A stretch of DNA of 64,000 nt. It comes from an uncultured Opitutia bacterium. GTDB lineage: Bacteria; Verrucomicrobiota; Verrucomicrobiia; Opitutales; UBA953. The notes beneath the pieces are model-generated. The model made no database searches. It was given only the letters and a program-made list of their open reading frames with translations, and was not told the origin of the DNA. Both the position numbers and the translations under genes were made by a program. How positions within the stretch are numbered: the stretch's first letter is position 1; the number at the start of each line of letters is the position of its first letter. Below are positions 10,241 to 19,609 of this stretch, one piece after another. The stretch is taken from positions 372,001 through 436,000 of the forward strand of contig CAIOAN010000008.1 in NCBI GenBank assembly GCA_903855995.1. Direction: 5' to 3'.

Positions 10241-10496
10241 GGTGGTGGTTAGTTTTGGGTTGATGATGGCCGACCTGGGAGAGATTCCCGAAAGCCCCGC
10301 CGAATGGCCGGGCTCTCCGTCTGGAATAGGCTTTCGCCTACCGACCAGCGTGAGAAGGGCTCCGCCCCTCTCCCTAACGAAGTTGACCCATGGAAATGAC
10401 AGTCGCCCCCCCTCTTAGCAAGAAGGAACTACCCCGCAGCGCCCCCCTTAAATCCGTGAATATAAGCCCGATTTCCGTCGTCTGAAGGCCTGGCCG

Positions 10497-10886
10497 TCAG
10501 TTGGGCAGCTCGAGCCAATAGACGTCCGCCTCATTCCGCTGAATGGCCGGAAAATGCCAACCGCGCGGCTCCGGGATAATCTCGGATAAATCAAAGGCCT
10601 GAACCGACTTGGGGAGCGGCTCGAAATAAAGGGTAAACTGGTAGGGACGCTCCCAGGGGACCGGCAGCCAATGCGGATACATCGAAATATTCTCGAACCC
10701 GACCAGCGAACTGGTGTGCGCCGAATCCCGATCGAGTAAAAAAGTGCTCTGCCAGATACGCAAGCTGTGGGCGTAATAAGGGGCGCAGCGCACATGGACC
10801 ACCACGGGTTGGAGCGGGCGGATCTCCACTTCCCGGAGAACGACCGGCGCGAGCACCGGAGTGAGGGTCGGGACGACTGGACTCAT
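10497..10886 (-). CDS. Hypothetical protein (129 aa)
   Basis: ORF between rpsO and yhbY-like gene; no recognised motif. Confidence 0.5.
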   Translation of the reverse strand: MSPVVPTLTPVLAPVVLREVEIRPLQPVVVHVRCAPYYAHSLRIWQSTFLLDRDSAHTSSLVGFENISMYPHWLPVPWERPYQFTLYFEPLPKSVQAFDLSEIIPEPRGWHFPAIQRNEADVYWLELPN

Positions 10887-10994
10887 GGGGAAAGATTATG
10901 CCACCCGCGCCCGCCACCGCAAGACACGGACAGGCGGGAAGCAGGCCCTATTAGCCCGTTGACTCCCCCGCCCCGCACAATCGTCATAGGAGGT

Positions 10995-11294
10995 ATGGAA
11001 TCAGGCTCTGAAGATCAACCCCGCCTCACCGGCGCTGAACGTGGCAAGCTGCGGAGTCTCGCCCAGACCCTCGACCCGAAGGTATTCGTTGGCAAGGCCG
11101 GTGTGAACGCCGGAATCGCCAAACTTCTGGAAGAGGCCTTCCGTAATGCCGACTTGGTCAAGGTACGCTTTACCGCGGAACGCGATGTCATGGATGCGCA
11201 GGCCAAGGAACTCGCCGGACTCACCGAAAGCGAAGTCATCGGCTCCGTGGGCCGAACGGCGACGTTCTTCAAGCTCGGCGCCGATATCGAATAA
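10995..11294 (+). CDS. YhbY/CRM-domain RNA-binding protein
   Basis: Preceded by AGGAGG; LDPKVFVGKAGVNAGIAKLLEEAFRNADLVKVRF, IGSVGRTATFFK. Confidence 0.9.
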   Translation: MESGSEDQPRLTGAERGKLRSLAQTLDPKVFVGKAGVNAGIAKLLEEAFRNADLVKVRFTAERDVMDAQAKELAGLTESEVIGSVGRTATFFKLGADIE

Positions 11295-11297
11295 ACG

Positions 11298-12185
11298 ATG
11301 GACGCCTCGCTGTTTCAGTCACGGCACGAGGCACTCATCCAGCAGGCGGAATCCGCGCTCCGTCGGCTGACGCCTTCGGCCGAGACCCGTCCGGCCCGTC
11401 TGCATGCCGCGATGCGTTACTCGCTCGAGGCCGGCGGCAAGCGCCTCCGCCCCGTGCTCTGCCTCGCCGCCGCCGTCGCCTTCAACCCCGAGGCAAATGC
11501 CGAGCATGCCGCCACTGCGCTCGAATGTATTCACACCTATTCGCTGATACACGACGACTTGCCCTGCATGGACAACTCGGACCTGCGACGCGGTCGCCCC
11601 TCCTGCCATAAGGCCTTCGACGAGGCCACCGCCTTACTCGCCGGCGATGCCCTCCAACCACTCGCCTTCGAGTTACTGGCCTACGGCTATGCCGCCCAAC
11701 CCGCCCTGGCCACCGCCCTTATCGCTGAACTCGCCCAAACCGCCGGGTCGACCCTGCTGGTCGGCGGGCAGACCGAAGACATGGGCGGGCTCGCCGCCGG
11801 CGCCGACGCTGAGCGGCTCGAATTCATCTTATTGGGAAAGACCGCCGCGATGCTCAGCGCACCCTTCGCCATGGGCGCGATGATCGGGGGGGCCTCTCCC
11901 GTCGACGTCGAACATTTCCGCCAAGCCGGCCGAGCCGCCGGGATTGCCTTTCAACTGGTCGACGACCTACTTGATCTGACCGCTGACGCCGCGCAGTTGG
12001 GCAAGCCGGTCGGCGCCGATGCTCAGAATGGCAAGTTCACATATGCCCGATTTCATGGCGTCGAGGCCGCCCGGCAGCGCATCCAAGCCCTCACGGAAGA
12101 AGCGAGCGGACACCTTCAGGCCAGCAACGCAGACAGTACATTCATCTGTGAACTCGTGCGTCGGATGGCCGCGCGAAAGCACTGA
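11298..12185 (+). CDS. Polyprenyl synthetase (farnesyl/geranylgeranyl diphosphate synthase)
   Basis: First Asp-rich motif DDLPCMD, GGKRLRPVLCLA, second motif DDLLD. Confidence 0.95.
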   Translation: MDASLFQSRHEALIQQAESALRRLTPSAETRPARLHAAMRYSLEAGGKRLRPVLCLAAAVAFNPEANAEHAATALECIHTYSLIHDDLPCMDNSDLRRGRPSCHKAFDEATALLAGDALQPLAFELLAYGYAAQPALATALIAELAQTAGSTLLVGGQTEDMGGLAAGADAERLEFILLGKTAAMLSAPFAMGAMIGGASPVDVEHFRQAGRAAGIAFQLVDDLLDLTADAAQLGKPVGADAQNGKFTYARFHGVEAARQRIQALTEEASGHLQASNADSTFICELVRRMAARKH

Positions 12186-12590
12186 TCAATCGTCCAGGCG
12201 TCGTCCGCCCGATGGCAGTTGATCCGGCAGGAACGCATAATAAGTTCCCACCCATAAGCGCCATGAGAGTGCATGGATGAATGGCGGCACGAGAAAGATC
12301 GCCAACACAGCCGAACGCACGAGCCAATCGTGCCCTATCAGTTCGAGACCATAAGCCAGGAGCAGCAGCGGCAGGACGCCGAAAGCCGTCAGTCCGTAAT
12401 TCCAGACAATCGCGCCCAGGAAAAAACCCTCCTTCCGGCGCAGCACCAGGCCGCAGGAGGAACACGCTGCCGGCGTATCCCAAAGTCGGGCGAAATATCC
12501 GGTCCGATCCGCCGCACCACGAACCTTCGCGCCGCAATCCGGACAACAGCCGCGGGCTGACTTCCAGAAGATATCAGAGCGAAACTGCAT
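12186..12590 (-). CDS. DUF983-like membrane protein
   Basis: CPDCGAKV and CSSCGLVLRRKEGFFLGAIVWNYG zinc-ribbon plus two hydrophobic segments. Confidence 0.75.
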   Translation of the reverse strand: MQFRSDIFWKSARGCCPDCGAKVRGAADRTGYFARLWDTPAACSSCGLVLRRKEGFFLGAIVWNYGLTAFGVLPLLLLAYGLELIGHDWLVRSAVLAIFLVPPFIHALSWRLWVGTYYAFLPDQLPSGGRRLDD

Positions 12591-12628
12591 GCCGGCAGAC
12601 TATGCGGTCGGGCTGGCTTGTAAAGCAA

Positions 12629-12655
12629 AGGGCCGACCCCTGCGGAGTCGGCCCT
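12629..12655 (-). terminator. Terminator-like hairpin downstream of rpsB-tsf
   Basis: Perfect 9-bp arms agggccgac/gtcggccct; U-rich CUUUGCUUUA on the minus-strand side. Confidence 0.65.
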
Positions 12656-12677
12656 GATTAGCTAAGCGAAACTGAGA

Positions 12678-13718
12678 TTATTCGGCCGCCGTCTCACCCA
12701 CCTGGAAGCGGGCGAAGCGCACGATCGAAACTTCTTCTCCGACCTTACCTTTGGCAGATTCGAGCAGCTGCAGGATTTTTTGATCAGGATCGCGGAAATA
12801 AGCCTGCTCAAGGAGACAGGCGTCGGCGAAGAACTTGTCGACGCGACCGGAGACGATCTTCTCCATGTTCGCGAGCTGGCCCTTCTTGCGGGATTCGGCG
12901 GCGATGATCTGCTTCTCGCCGACTGCGATACGCTTCTCAAGTTCAGCGATGGCCTCGACGTCATTGGCAGCCTTCTGCTCGACGAGCTGGCCCTTGTAAT
13001 CCTCGACGATGCGCTTGGCTTCGTCGATGGCCTTGTCGGCCTCGGACTTGGTGAACTCAGTGGCGATTTCGCGCTCCTTGGCGACAACATCAGCGGAGAC
13101 ATCTTCGCGGCGGACGAAACGGGCATTATTGGCGACGACCTGCATCGCGAGCTGGCGAGCCAGTTCAGCGACTTCGGGGTTAGAGGCAGCAGCCTGGGTC
13201 TTGAGACCCAGTTCAAGGAGAACGGCAATCTTCGCACCCGTGTGCACGTAGGCTGAAACACGACCCACTCCGGAGGCTTCAAATTTCAAGACGCGGGCAA
13301 CCTTGAGGTTCTCACCGATCTTAAGCACCTGATCATTCAGGTAATCGTTCACCTTGCGTGACTTATCGGCGTGGTAAGGCTGGTCGAGGAGACTATCGAC
13401 GCCATTAGCGGACGCCTGACCAGCGAGTTCCTTGGCGAGAGCGATGAAGGCGTCGTTCTTGGCGACGAAGTCGGTTTCGCAGTTCAGTTCGAGGAGCGTG
13501 GCGGCGCGACCATCAGCCGTCACCTGGACAGCGAGGATACCCTCGCTCGCCTTTCGGTCGGCCTTCTTGTTGCGCGTGGCGACTCCCTTGATGCGGAGGA
13601 TTTCGACAGCCTTCTCCATGTCGCCGTTCGACTCGGTGAGGGCCTTCTTGCAATCCATCAGACCGGCGCCGGTACGCTGGCGCAGATCGTTGACCGTCTG
13701 GGCGGTAATAGCGGACAT
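12678..13718 (-). CDS. tsf: Elongation factor Ts
   Basis: MSAITAQTVNDLRQRTGAGLMDCKKALTESNGDMEKAVEILRIKG, LNCETDFVAKND; start reset to 13718. Confidence 0.97.
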   Translation of the reverse strand: MSAITAQTVNDLRQRTGAGLMDCKKALTESNGDMEKAVEILRIKGVATRNKKADRKASEGILAVQVTADGRAATLLELNCETDFVAKNDAFIALAKELAGQASANGVDSLLDQPYHADKSRKVNDYLNDQVLKIGENLKVARVLKFEASGVGRVSAYVHTGAKIAVLLELGLKTQAAASNPEVAELARQLAMQVVANNARFVRREDVSADVVAKEREIATEFTKSEADKAIDEAKRIVEDYKGQLVEQKAANDVEAIAELEKRIAVGEKQIIAAESRKKGQLANMEKIVSGRVDKFFADACLLEQAYFRDPDQKILQLLESAKGKVGEEVSIVRFARFQVGETAAE

Positions 13719-13725
13719 GTCAGGA

Positions 13726-14580
13726 TTACTTGGACTTGCGAGGGCTGGGGCGCTTGGCGACGACCGCGGATCCTTCGACCTCAGGGCCTTCAGCACCAGC
13801 GAGAGCTTCAGCGGAGATATTCACCTCGGGCTGGACTGATTCGCCAGAATCCTGACGAGAAACTGCGATCACAGTCTTGCGATCCTGGCTCACGGCCTTG
13901 CGGCGGGCGAGACCAGCCTGAACGGCCTGCGTCAGCACTTCCACGATGAGGCGGATGGACTTGGCGGCGTCATCATTTCCCGGAACCGGGAACTTGAGGA
14001 GGGTCGGGTCAGAATTGGAATCACAGAGACCGATTACCGGGATGCCGAGACGAACGGCTTCGTTGACGGCGATTTCTTCGAGTTTGGTGTCGACGACGAT
14101 CATCGCGGCAGGCAGTTCGCGGTATTCAAGGAGGCCTTCGAAATTACGCTGCATGCGCAGCATCTCGCGCTTCACAGCGGCGGCTTCCTTCTTGTGCATC
14201 TTGGCAAGGGAACCGTCCTGCTCCATACGGAGGTAGGTGCGGTACTTATCGAGCGAGCGCTTGATGGTCGCGAAGTTGGTAAGAGTGCCGCCGAGCCAGC
14301 GGTTCACGGCGAAGGGCATGCCGGTCGACTTAGCGGCCTGACGCACGACTTCCTGCGCCTGGGGCTTGGTGGCGACGAAGAGCACTTCCTTGCCCTTGGC
14401 AGCGGCGTCCTCGATGAAGGCGGCAGCGGCGGCGAGGCACGCGTGCGTCTTCTCAAGGTCGATAATCGAAACACCATTGCGGTGATCGAAGATAAACGGA
14501 CGGCTGCGGGGGTTCCAGCGACGAGTCTGGTGTCCGAAGTGGACGCCGGCATCGAGGAGATCTTTGACTGTGATGTTCAT
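13726..14580 (-). CDS. rpsB: 30S ribosomal protein S2
   Basis: MNITVKDLLDAGVHFGHQTRRWNP, RWLGGTLTNFATI, IPVIGLCDSNSDP; start reset to 14580. Confidence 0.97.
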   Translation of the reverse strand: MNITVKDLLDAGVHFGHQTRRWNPRSRPFIFDHRNGVSIIDLEKTHACLAAAAAFIEDAAAKGKEVLFVATKPQAQEVVRQAAKSTGMPFAVNRWLGGTLTNFATIKRSLDKYRTYLRMEQDGSLAKMHKKEAAAVKREMLRMQRNFEGLLEYRELPAAMIVVDTKLEEIAVNEAVRLGIPVIGLCDSNSDPTLLKFPVPGNDDAAKSIRLIVEVLTQAVQAGLARRKAVSQDRKTVIAVSRQDSGESVQPEVNISAEALAGAEGPEVEGSAVVAKRPSPRKSK

Positions 14581-14801
14581 GGTATTTTGGCTCCGTATCC
14601 CGATTCCTGCCGAAGGAGGGGACATTGGATCTGTAGTATTGACTAGTTTTTGGGTTTTATGTCCGAAGCAATCGGCGGTCGCTTCAAACGGTGGAAAGTG
14701 AGTTCAAACACCCCTCCCCCGTCGGCGCAAGCGGGAAAATAGCCCCTTAAGGCCCGCTTTGGAACTGACAGGGCCCGCCGACCTCGGCACGGTCGCCTCA
14801 G

Positions 14802-16082
14802 ATGCCTTGGGCCTACCGGATACTTTTCCCGCTGCTGCTGATCCCAGCCCTGCCCTACTATGTCTGGCGGATGCTACGCCGGGGCGGTTACGGTGCCGGC
14901 TTCAGCCAAAGATTGGGCTTTTTCCCTACCCTAACCCCCAAGACCCCGGGCAAACGACGGATTTGGATCCAGGCCGTCTCCGTGGGAGAAATCGAAGCCA
15001 TCGGACCAATCCTTAAGTTACTCCAAAAGTCCGGCCAGGCGGAGATCATTCTGACGACTACGACCAGCACGGGCTACCGTCTCGCCCTCGAACGCTATCT
15101 GACCGTGGCGGACCGCATCGGCATTTTCCCCTCCGACCTCTGGCCTTGCAGCGCGCTGGCCTGGCGTCGCATCCAGCCCGACCAAATCATCCTCGTCGAA
15201 GGTGAACTCTGGCCCGAGCACCTCGCGCAAGCTCGTGCGCGCGGCGTGCCCGCCATCCTCATCAACGGACGCATCTCGGATAAATCTTTCGCGCGACACC
15301 AGCGTTTCCCGCGCGTCTCTTCCTACCTGCTCGGCCACTTCCAATGCATCGGCGCCGGAAGCGAAGAGGACCTTCGTCGCTTTCGAGCATTGGGCGCGTC
15401 GCCCGTCCTCACGGGAAATCTGAAATTCGACGTCGCCGGCGAGGCGCCGACGTCGACCGCCGAACGCACCCAGCTCCGGAGCGAACTCGGCTTCGGTGAA
15501 AATCCGCAGACGTTGGTCATCCTCGGCTCTTCCACTTGGAAAGGCGAAGAGACCCATCTCATCCGTATCGTCCGCAAACTCCGCGCCGCCAATTTCGACG
15601 TGCGCCTGCTCCTCGTCCCTCGCCACTCTGAACGCCGCGCGGAAGTCGCCGCCGAAGCCAGCGCCAGCGGCCTGGCCTGGCACCAACGCTCCACCGGCGG
15701 GGCCACGGCACCCGCCGACACGGTCATCCACCTCGCTGACACCACAGGCGAACTACGACGACTGACCCGGGCGGCCGATGTCGCTTTCTGCGGAAAGAGC
15801 CTTGCTCCACACGAAGGCGGCCAAACCCCGATTGAATGTGCCGCCGCCGGCGTGGCCATTGTCTACGGCCCCAGAATGACCAACTTCCGCGATATCTGCC
15901 AAGGGCTCGAAAGAGCCCAGGCCGCCTTCCGTGTCGAGAACGCCGACGAGCTCGACGCGCGCCTCACCCTGCTCTGCGCCGATGAGCGCCAGCGCACCGA
16001 AACCGGCCGAAACGGCTCCGCCTGGCATCAGGGCAATCGCGGAGCGACGGAACGCACGCTGGCCCTCGTCTTAGGCCGCTGA
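14802..16082 (+). CDS. waaA: 3-deoxy-D-manno-octulosonic acid transferase
   Basis: WIQAVSVGEIEAIGPIL, LVEGELWPEHL, INGRISDKSFARHQRF, GGQTPIECAAAGVAIVYGP. Confidence 0.93.
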   Translation: MPWAYRILFPLLLIPALPYYVWRMLRRGGYGAGFSQRLGFFPTLTPKTPGKRRIWIQAVSVGEIEAIGPILKLLQKSGQAEIILTTTTSTGYRLALERYLTVADRIGIFPSDLWPCSALAWRRIQPDQIILVEGELWPEHLAQARARGVPAILINGRISDKSFARHQRFPRVSSYLLGHFQCIGAGSEEDLRRFRALGASPVLTGNLKFDVAGEAPTSTAERTQLRSELGFGENPQTLVILGSSTWKGEETHLIRIVRKLRAANFDVRLLLVPRHSERRAEVAAEASASGLAWHQRSTGGATAPADTVIHLADTTGELRRLTRAADVAFCGKSLAPHEGGQTPIECAAAGVAIVYGPRMTNFRDICQGLERAQAAFRVENADELDARLTLLCADERQRTETGRNGSAWHQGNRGATERTLALVLGR

Positions 16083-17129
16083 TCAGGCGACCCGATAGGC
16101 CTCGCGCAACCGACGGGCCTCATCGCGCAAGGCGCCATTGAGGATGATGGAGCGAGCGCGGACCGCGCCCTCGGATGGGTCTTTCGATTTTCCGGCGACC
16201 CAGAGAGCAGCGCCGGCACTGAGGCACATGGTGTCCATGAGACCGTCGGAGACTCCACCCACGAGCATGTCGCTAAACATCGCGATGTTCTCTTCTGGCG
16301 ATCCGCCCTTCAGGTCGGCGACCGTGCAGGTCTTGAATCCAAAATCGCCAGGCAGCCAGACCGCATCGATCGCGGCCAGTTCGCCACAACCGCGGACGCG
16401 GACCTCACCGGTCGTCGTGATCTCATCCATGCCGCCGCCCGCGCGCGAATGTGTCACGAGCCCACGACGAACCCCCAGCTCACTCAGCGTCGCTGCCAGC
16501 GGCTCTACCCAGCGCTCGTCGTAGACACCTACGACCATGTGCGCCGGGCGGGCCGGATTGACCAACGGACCAAGCACATTAAAAACCGTCTTCGTGCCGC
16601 TCTCGGCGATTTTCTTCCGGACGCCCAAGACGGCCTTGAAGGCCGGATGAAACGCCGGCGCATAAAGGTAGCAAAAATTAGCATCCTGCAGCCCCTTCAA
16701 TAACTGCCGATCGGAAGCCTCCAGCACGACCCCAAGCCCGGCCAGAAAATCAGCGCTGCCAGATTTGGAAGTCACGGAACGATTGCCGTGCTTCAGCACC
16801 GGCACGCCTGCGGCGGCGACGACGAGCGCACAAGCTGAGGAAATATTAAAACTGCCCGAGCGGTCCCCTCCCGTGCCGACGATGTCGATACCCCGGGCGG
16901 GCCAATCACCAAAATCCGTGCGGCGGGCGAGGTCACGATAGGTGCGAGCAAAGCCCGTGACCTCCGCGGCCGTCTCTCCCTTCGCGGCCAGCGCAAGCAG
17001 GAACGCCTCCTTCGCGGCATCCTCGATGGCGGCGTCAGCCATCGCCAAAGCCGCGGTGGCGGCCTCGTCAGGCGCGAGATCGCGACCAGCCGAAACGGCG
17101 GCGGTGAGGGCGGGAAGATCCAAGGCCAT
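16083..17129 (-). CDS. trpD: Anthranilate phosphoribosyltransferase
   Basis: DIVGTGGDRSGSFNISSACALVVAAAGVPVLKHGNRSVTSKSGSADFL. Confidence 0.96.
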   Translation of the reverse strand: MALDLPALTAAVSAGRDLAPDEAATAALAMADAAIEDAAKEAFLLALAAKGETAAEVTGFARTYRDLARRTDFGDWPARGIDIVGTGGDRSGSFNISSACALVVAAAGVPVLKHGNRSVTSKSGSADFLAGLGVVLEASDRQLLKGLQDANFCYLYAPAFHPAFKAVLGVRKKIAESGTKTVFNVLGPLVNPARPAHMVVGVYDERWVEPLAATLSELGVRRGLVTHSRAGGGMDEITTTGEVRVRGCGELAAIDAVWLPGDFGFKTCTVADLKGGSPEENIAMFSDMLVGGVSDGLMDTMCLSAGAALWVAGKSKDPSEGAVRARSIILNGALRDEARRLREAYRVA

Positions 17130-17177
17130 GCGGGATTAGCCACGGACGGGGCGGCGGGGACAAGGCATTTTCACCAC

Positions 17178-17867
17178 ATGGGGTTTGCAAGCAGGGAAAA
17201 CCACCTAATGATGGACCTCATGGACGATGGCGACCACCCCCAGGGCGACTTCGACGGTTCCGGCAACGCCTCATGGGGCGAGGCCGACTGGGCTGGCTAT
17301 CTTCACCGCAACGACCTCGAGGTCGGGCGCTTCCTTTCCTACTACACCGAGGTAAAGGCCCTGCCTGACCGACTTGACATCAGCGCCCGCCGCATGGGCT
17401 GGGAAAATGCGGACTGGGGGCCCGGAGATACCGCCGAGGATCTCAGCGAAGATGAAAACGAGAACCCCGACCTCCCCTACTGCATCCACCAGCACCCGGT
17501 CTACGTCGTCGCCCGCGCCCTCGGACTGGAACTCTCGCGCTCCTTCCAGCGGCTTTGCACGGATGCCGGCCCCCTGCTGACCGCGAACGATGCCACGAAC
17601 GTGGTGCTCTCCTTCTGGGATTCGCAACATCAGGTCATTATGGCCATCAATGCGACCGATACGGGTGACCTGCCGTTGGCGCTCGTCCACATGAAGCGCG
17701 CCCTGTCGTCCATCAACTACGCCATCGGCCTGACCGCCGGACTGCCTAGCGCCGCCCGCCTGAGCTCGGCCGAAGCCACGCAGGACATCGAAGCGACTTT
17801 GTTCGACCTCCGTGAAGTCTGCCTGCGCGTGATGGCCGATTGCCGCTGGGACGAGAAGAAGAAATAA
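17178..17867 (+). CDS. Hypothetical protein (229 aa)
   Basis: Intact acidic soluble ORF between convergent/divergent neighbours; start uncertain (internal ATGs near the N terminus). Confidence 0.65.
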   Translation: MGFASRENHLMMDLMDDGDHPQGDFDGSGNASWGEADWAGYLHRNDLEVGRFLSYYTEVKALPDRLDISARRMGWENADWGPGDTAEDLSEDENENPDLPYCIHQHPVYVVARALGLELSRSFQRLCTDAGPLLTANDATNVVLSFWDSQHQVIMAINATDTGDLPLALVHMKRALSSINYAIGLTAGLPSAARLSSAEATQDIEATLFDLREVCLRVMADCRWDEKKK

Positions 17868-17871
17868 GATC

Positions 17872-18846
17872 TCAGGCCTTCTTTTCCCGTTCCTTGGTCA
17901 TGTGCTGGATGAGACGCTCACTGAATTCCTGAGCGGAATCATGGCCCATACCACGAAGGGCGTGCACCATGGCCGCGACTTCGACGAGGCGCGCCATGTC
18001 GCGTCCAGGTCGAACTGGAATCGTCATATGAGAAACCTTGCGACCCAGAATTTCGAAATTCTCCACCTCGAGGCCGGAACGCTCTTCATCCATCCCGGGC
18101 TGCCAGAGCACGAAGGTGACCACTAAATCGACGCGCTTCTCACGGCGGACCGAACGGACGCCGAAAATCGAGGCGACATTGATGATGCCGATCCCGCGGC
18201 ACTCCATATAACCGCGATTTAATTCCTTGGAGGTGCCCTGTAGCTCTCGATCAGCGATGAGCGTCACAATCACATAATCATCAGCGACCAACGAATGTCC
18301 GCGCTCGATCAAAGCCAGGGCACACTCGCTCTTGCCCACGCCTGAAGCACCACGGAGTAGCACGCCGATGCCCTTGATGTCGACCAAGGTCGCATGCAGG
18401 TTCGTCCGGGGGGCAAACTTCTCTTCGAGCAACACTGTGGCCTCGGCCGAAAAATCCTTGGACTTAAGCTGGGTGCGAATCAGCGGTACGCGATGACGAT
18501 CCGCAATGTGCCGCAGGATGTCATCGGCCGGCAGGCCGCGCGAGACCACGACCGCTGGAATCTTCTTGGCGAAGACATCGTCGAGTAGTTTTTCCCGGAC
18601 CGCGGCGGTTTGATCCGAAAGATAGGCCATTTCGCCGGCGCCGAAAAGCTGTAGACGACGATGGGCGAACTCCTTGAAATAACCGGTCACAGCCAGCGCC
18701 GGGCGGTTCAAGGACTTCTCGGAAATCATATTATCTAGGCCATCGGCCCCGGCGATCAGCTCCATCTGCAACATACCCTTGAATGAGTCGAAAAACTCAC
18801 GGACAGAGACGGATTCCGGACGAGTATCGGGAGCGGGGTCGGACAT
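17872..18846 (-). CDS. hprK: HPr kinase/phosphorylase
   Basis: P-loop [53 protein letters not shown]. Confidence 0.96.
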   Translation of the reverse strand: MSDPAPDTRPESVSVREFFDSFKGMLQMELIAGADGLDNMISEKSLNRPALAVTGYFKEFAHRRLQLFGAGEMAYLSDQTAAVREKLLDDVFAKKIPAVVVSRGLPADDILRHIADRHRVPLIRTQLKSKDFSAEATVLLEEKFAPRTNLHATLVDIKGIGVLLRGASGVGKSECALALIERGHSLVADDYVIVTLIADRELQGTSKELNRGYMECRGIGIINVASIFGVRSVRREKRVDLVVTFVLWQPGMDEERSGLEVENFEILGRKVSHMTIPVRPGRDMARLVEVAAMVHALRGMGHDSAQEFSERLIQHMTKEREKKA

Positions 18847-18849
18847 AGT

Positions 18850-19596
18850 TCAGAGTTTGAAACCTTCGCCCAAGTAGTGGCGGCGGCTCTCAGGATTATT
18901 GACGATGTCCTCGGGAGTGCCAGAAACAAGCACCCTGCCCTGGTGAATCAGATAGGCGCGGTCGACGATGGAGAGGGTTTCTCGCACATTATGGTCGGTA
19001 ATCAGCACCCCAATGCCGCGGGCCTTGAGCCTGCGGATGATGGCCTGGACCTCGGCGACGGAAATCGGGTCCACGCCGCTGAACGGCTCATCCATCAGAA
19101 GGAAGCGTGGGCCGGTGGCCAAGGCGCGGGCGATCTCAAGGCGGCGACGCTCACCGCCCGAAAGCGTGAAGGCAGGCTGACGGGCAAGTTTCTCGAGACC
19201 CAGGTCGGTCAATTGCTGAGCGGTGCGATTCTTGCGCTCCTGTTCAGAAAGATTGAGCGTCTCGACGACCGCCATGACATTCTCCCAGACCGTAAGCTTG
19301 CGAAAAATAGAAGCCTCCTGCGGCAGGTAACCGAGCCCGCTCTTGGCGCGCTGCCACATCGGCATGCGGGTCACGTTGCGACCATCCAGAAAGACCCGCC
19401 CGGAAGTCGCGGGGACCAGACCGACGACCATGTAGAAAGTCGTCGTCTTGCCGGCACCATTCGGGCCGAGAAGACCGACGATTTCACCGGCCTTTAAGGT
19501 CAGGCTGACGTCCTGCACGGCGACCTTGGCGTCGTAGTGTTTCGCCAGTGCCTCGACGCGCACGATTCCCTTTTCACTGGTGTCGGCCATGGACAT
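18850..19596 (-). CDS. lptB: LPS export ABC transporter ATP-binding protein
   Basis: [80 protein letters not shown]; start reset to about 19596/19590. Confidence 0.95.
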   Translation of the reverse strand: MSMADTSEKGIVRVEALAKHYDAKVAVQDVSLTLKAGEIVGLLGPNGAGKTTTFYMVVGLVPATSGRVFLDGRNVTRMPMWQRAKSGLGYLPQEASIFRKLTVWENVMAVVETLNLSEQERKNRTAQQLTDLGLEKLARQPAFTLSGGERRRLEIARALATGPRFLLMDEPFSGVDPISVAEVQAIIRRLKARGIGVLITDHNVRETLSIVDRAYLIHQGRVLVSGTPEDIVNNPESRRHYLGEGFKL

Positions 19597-19609
19597 AAGG
19601 AGGGAGCGG

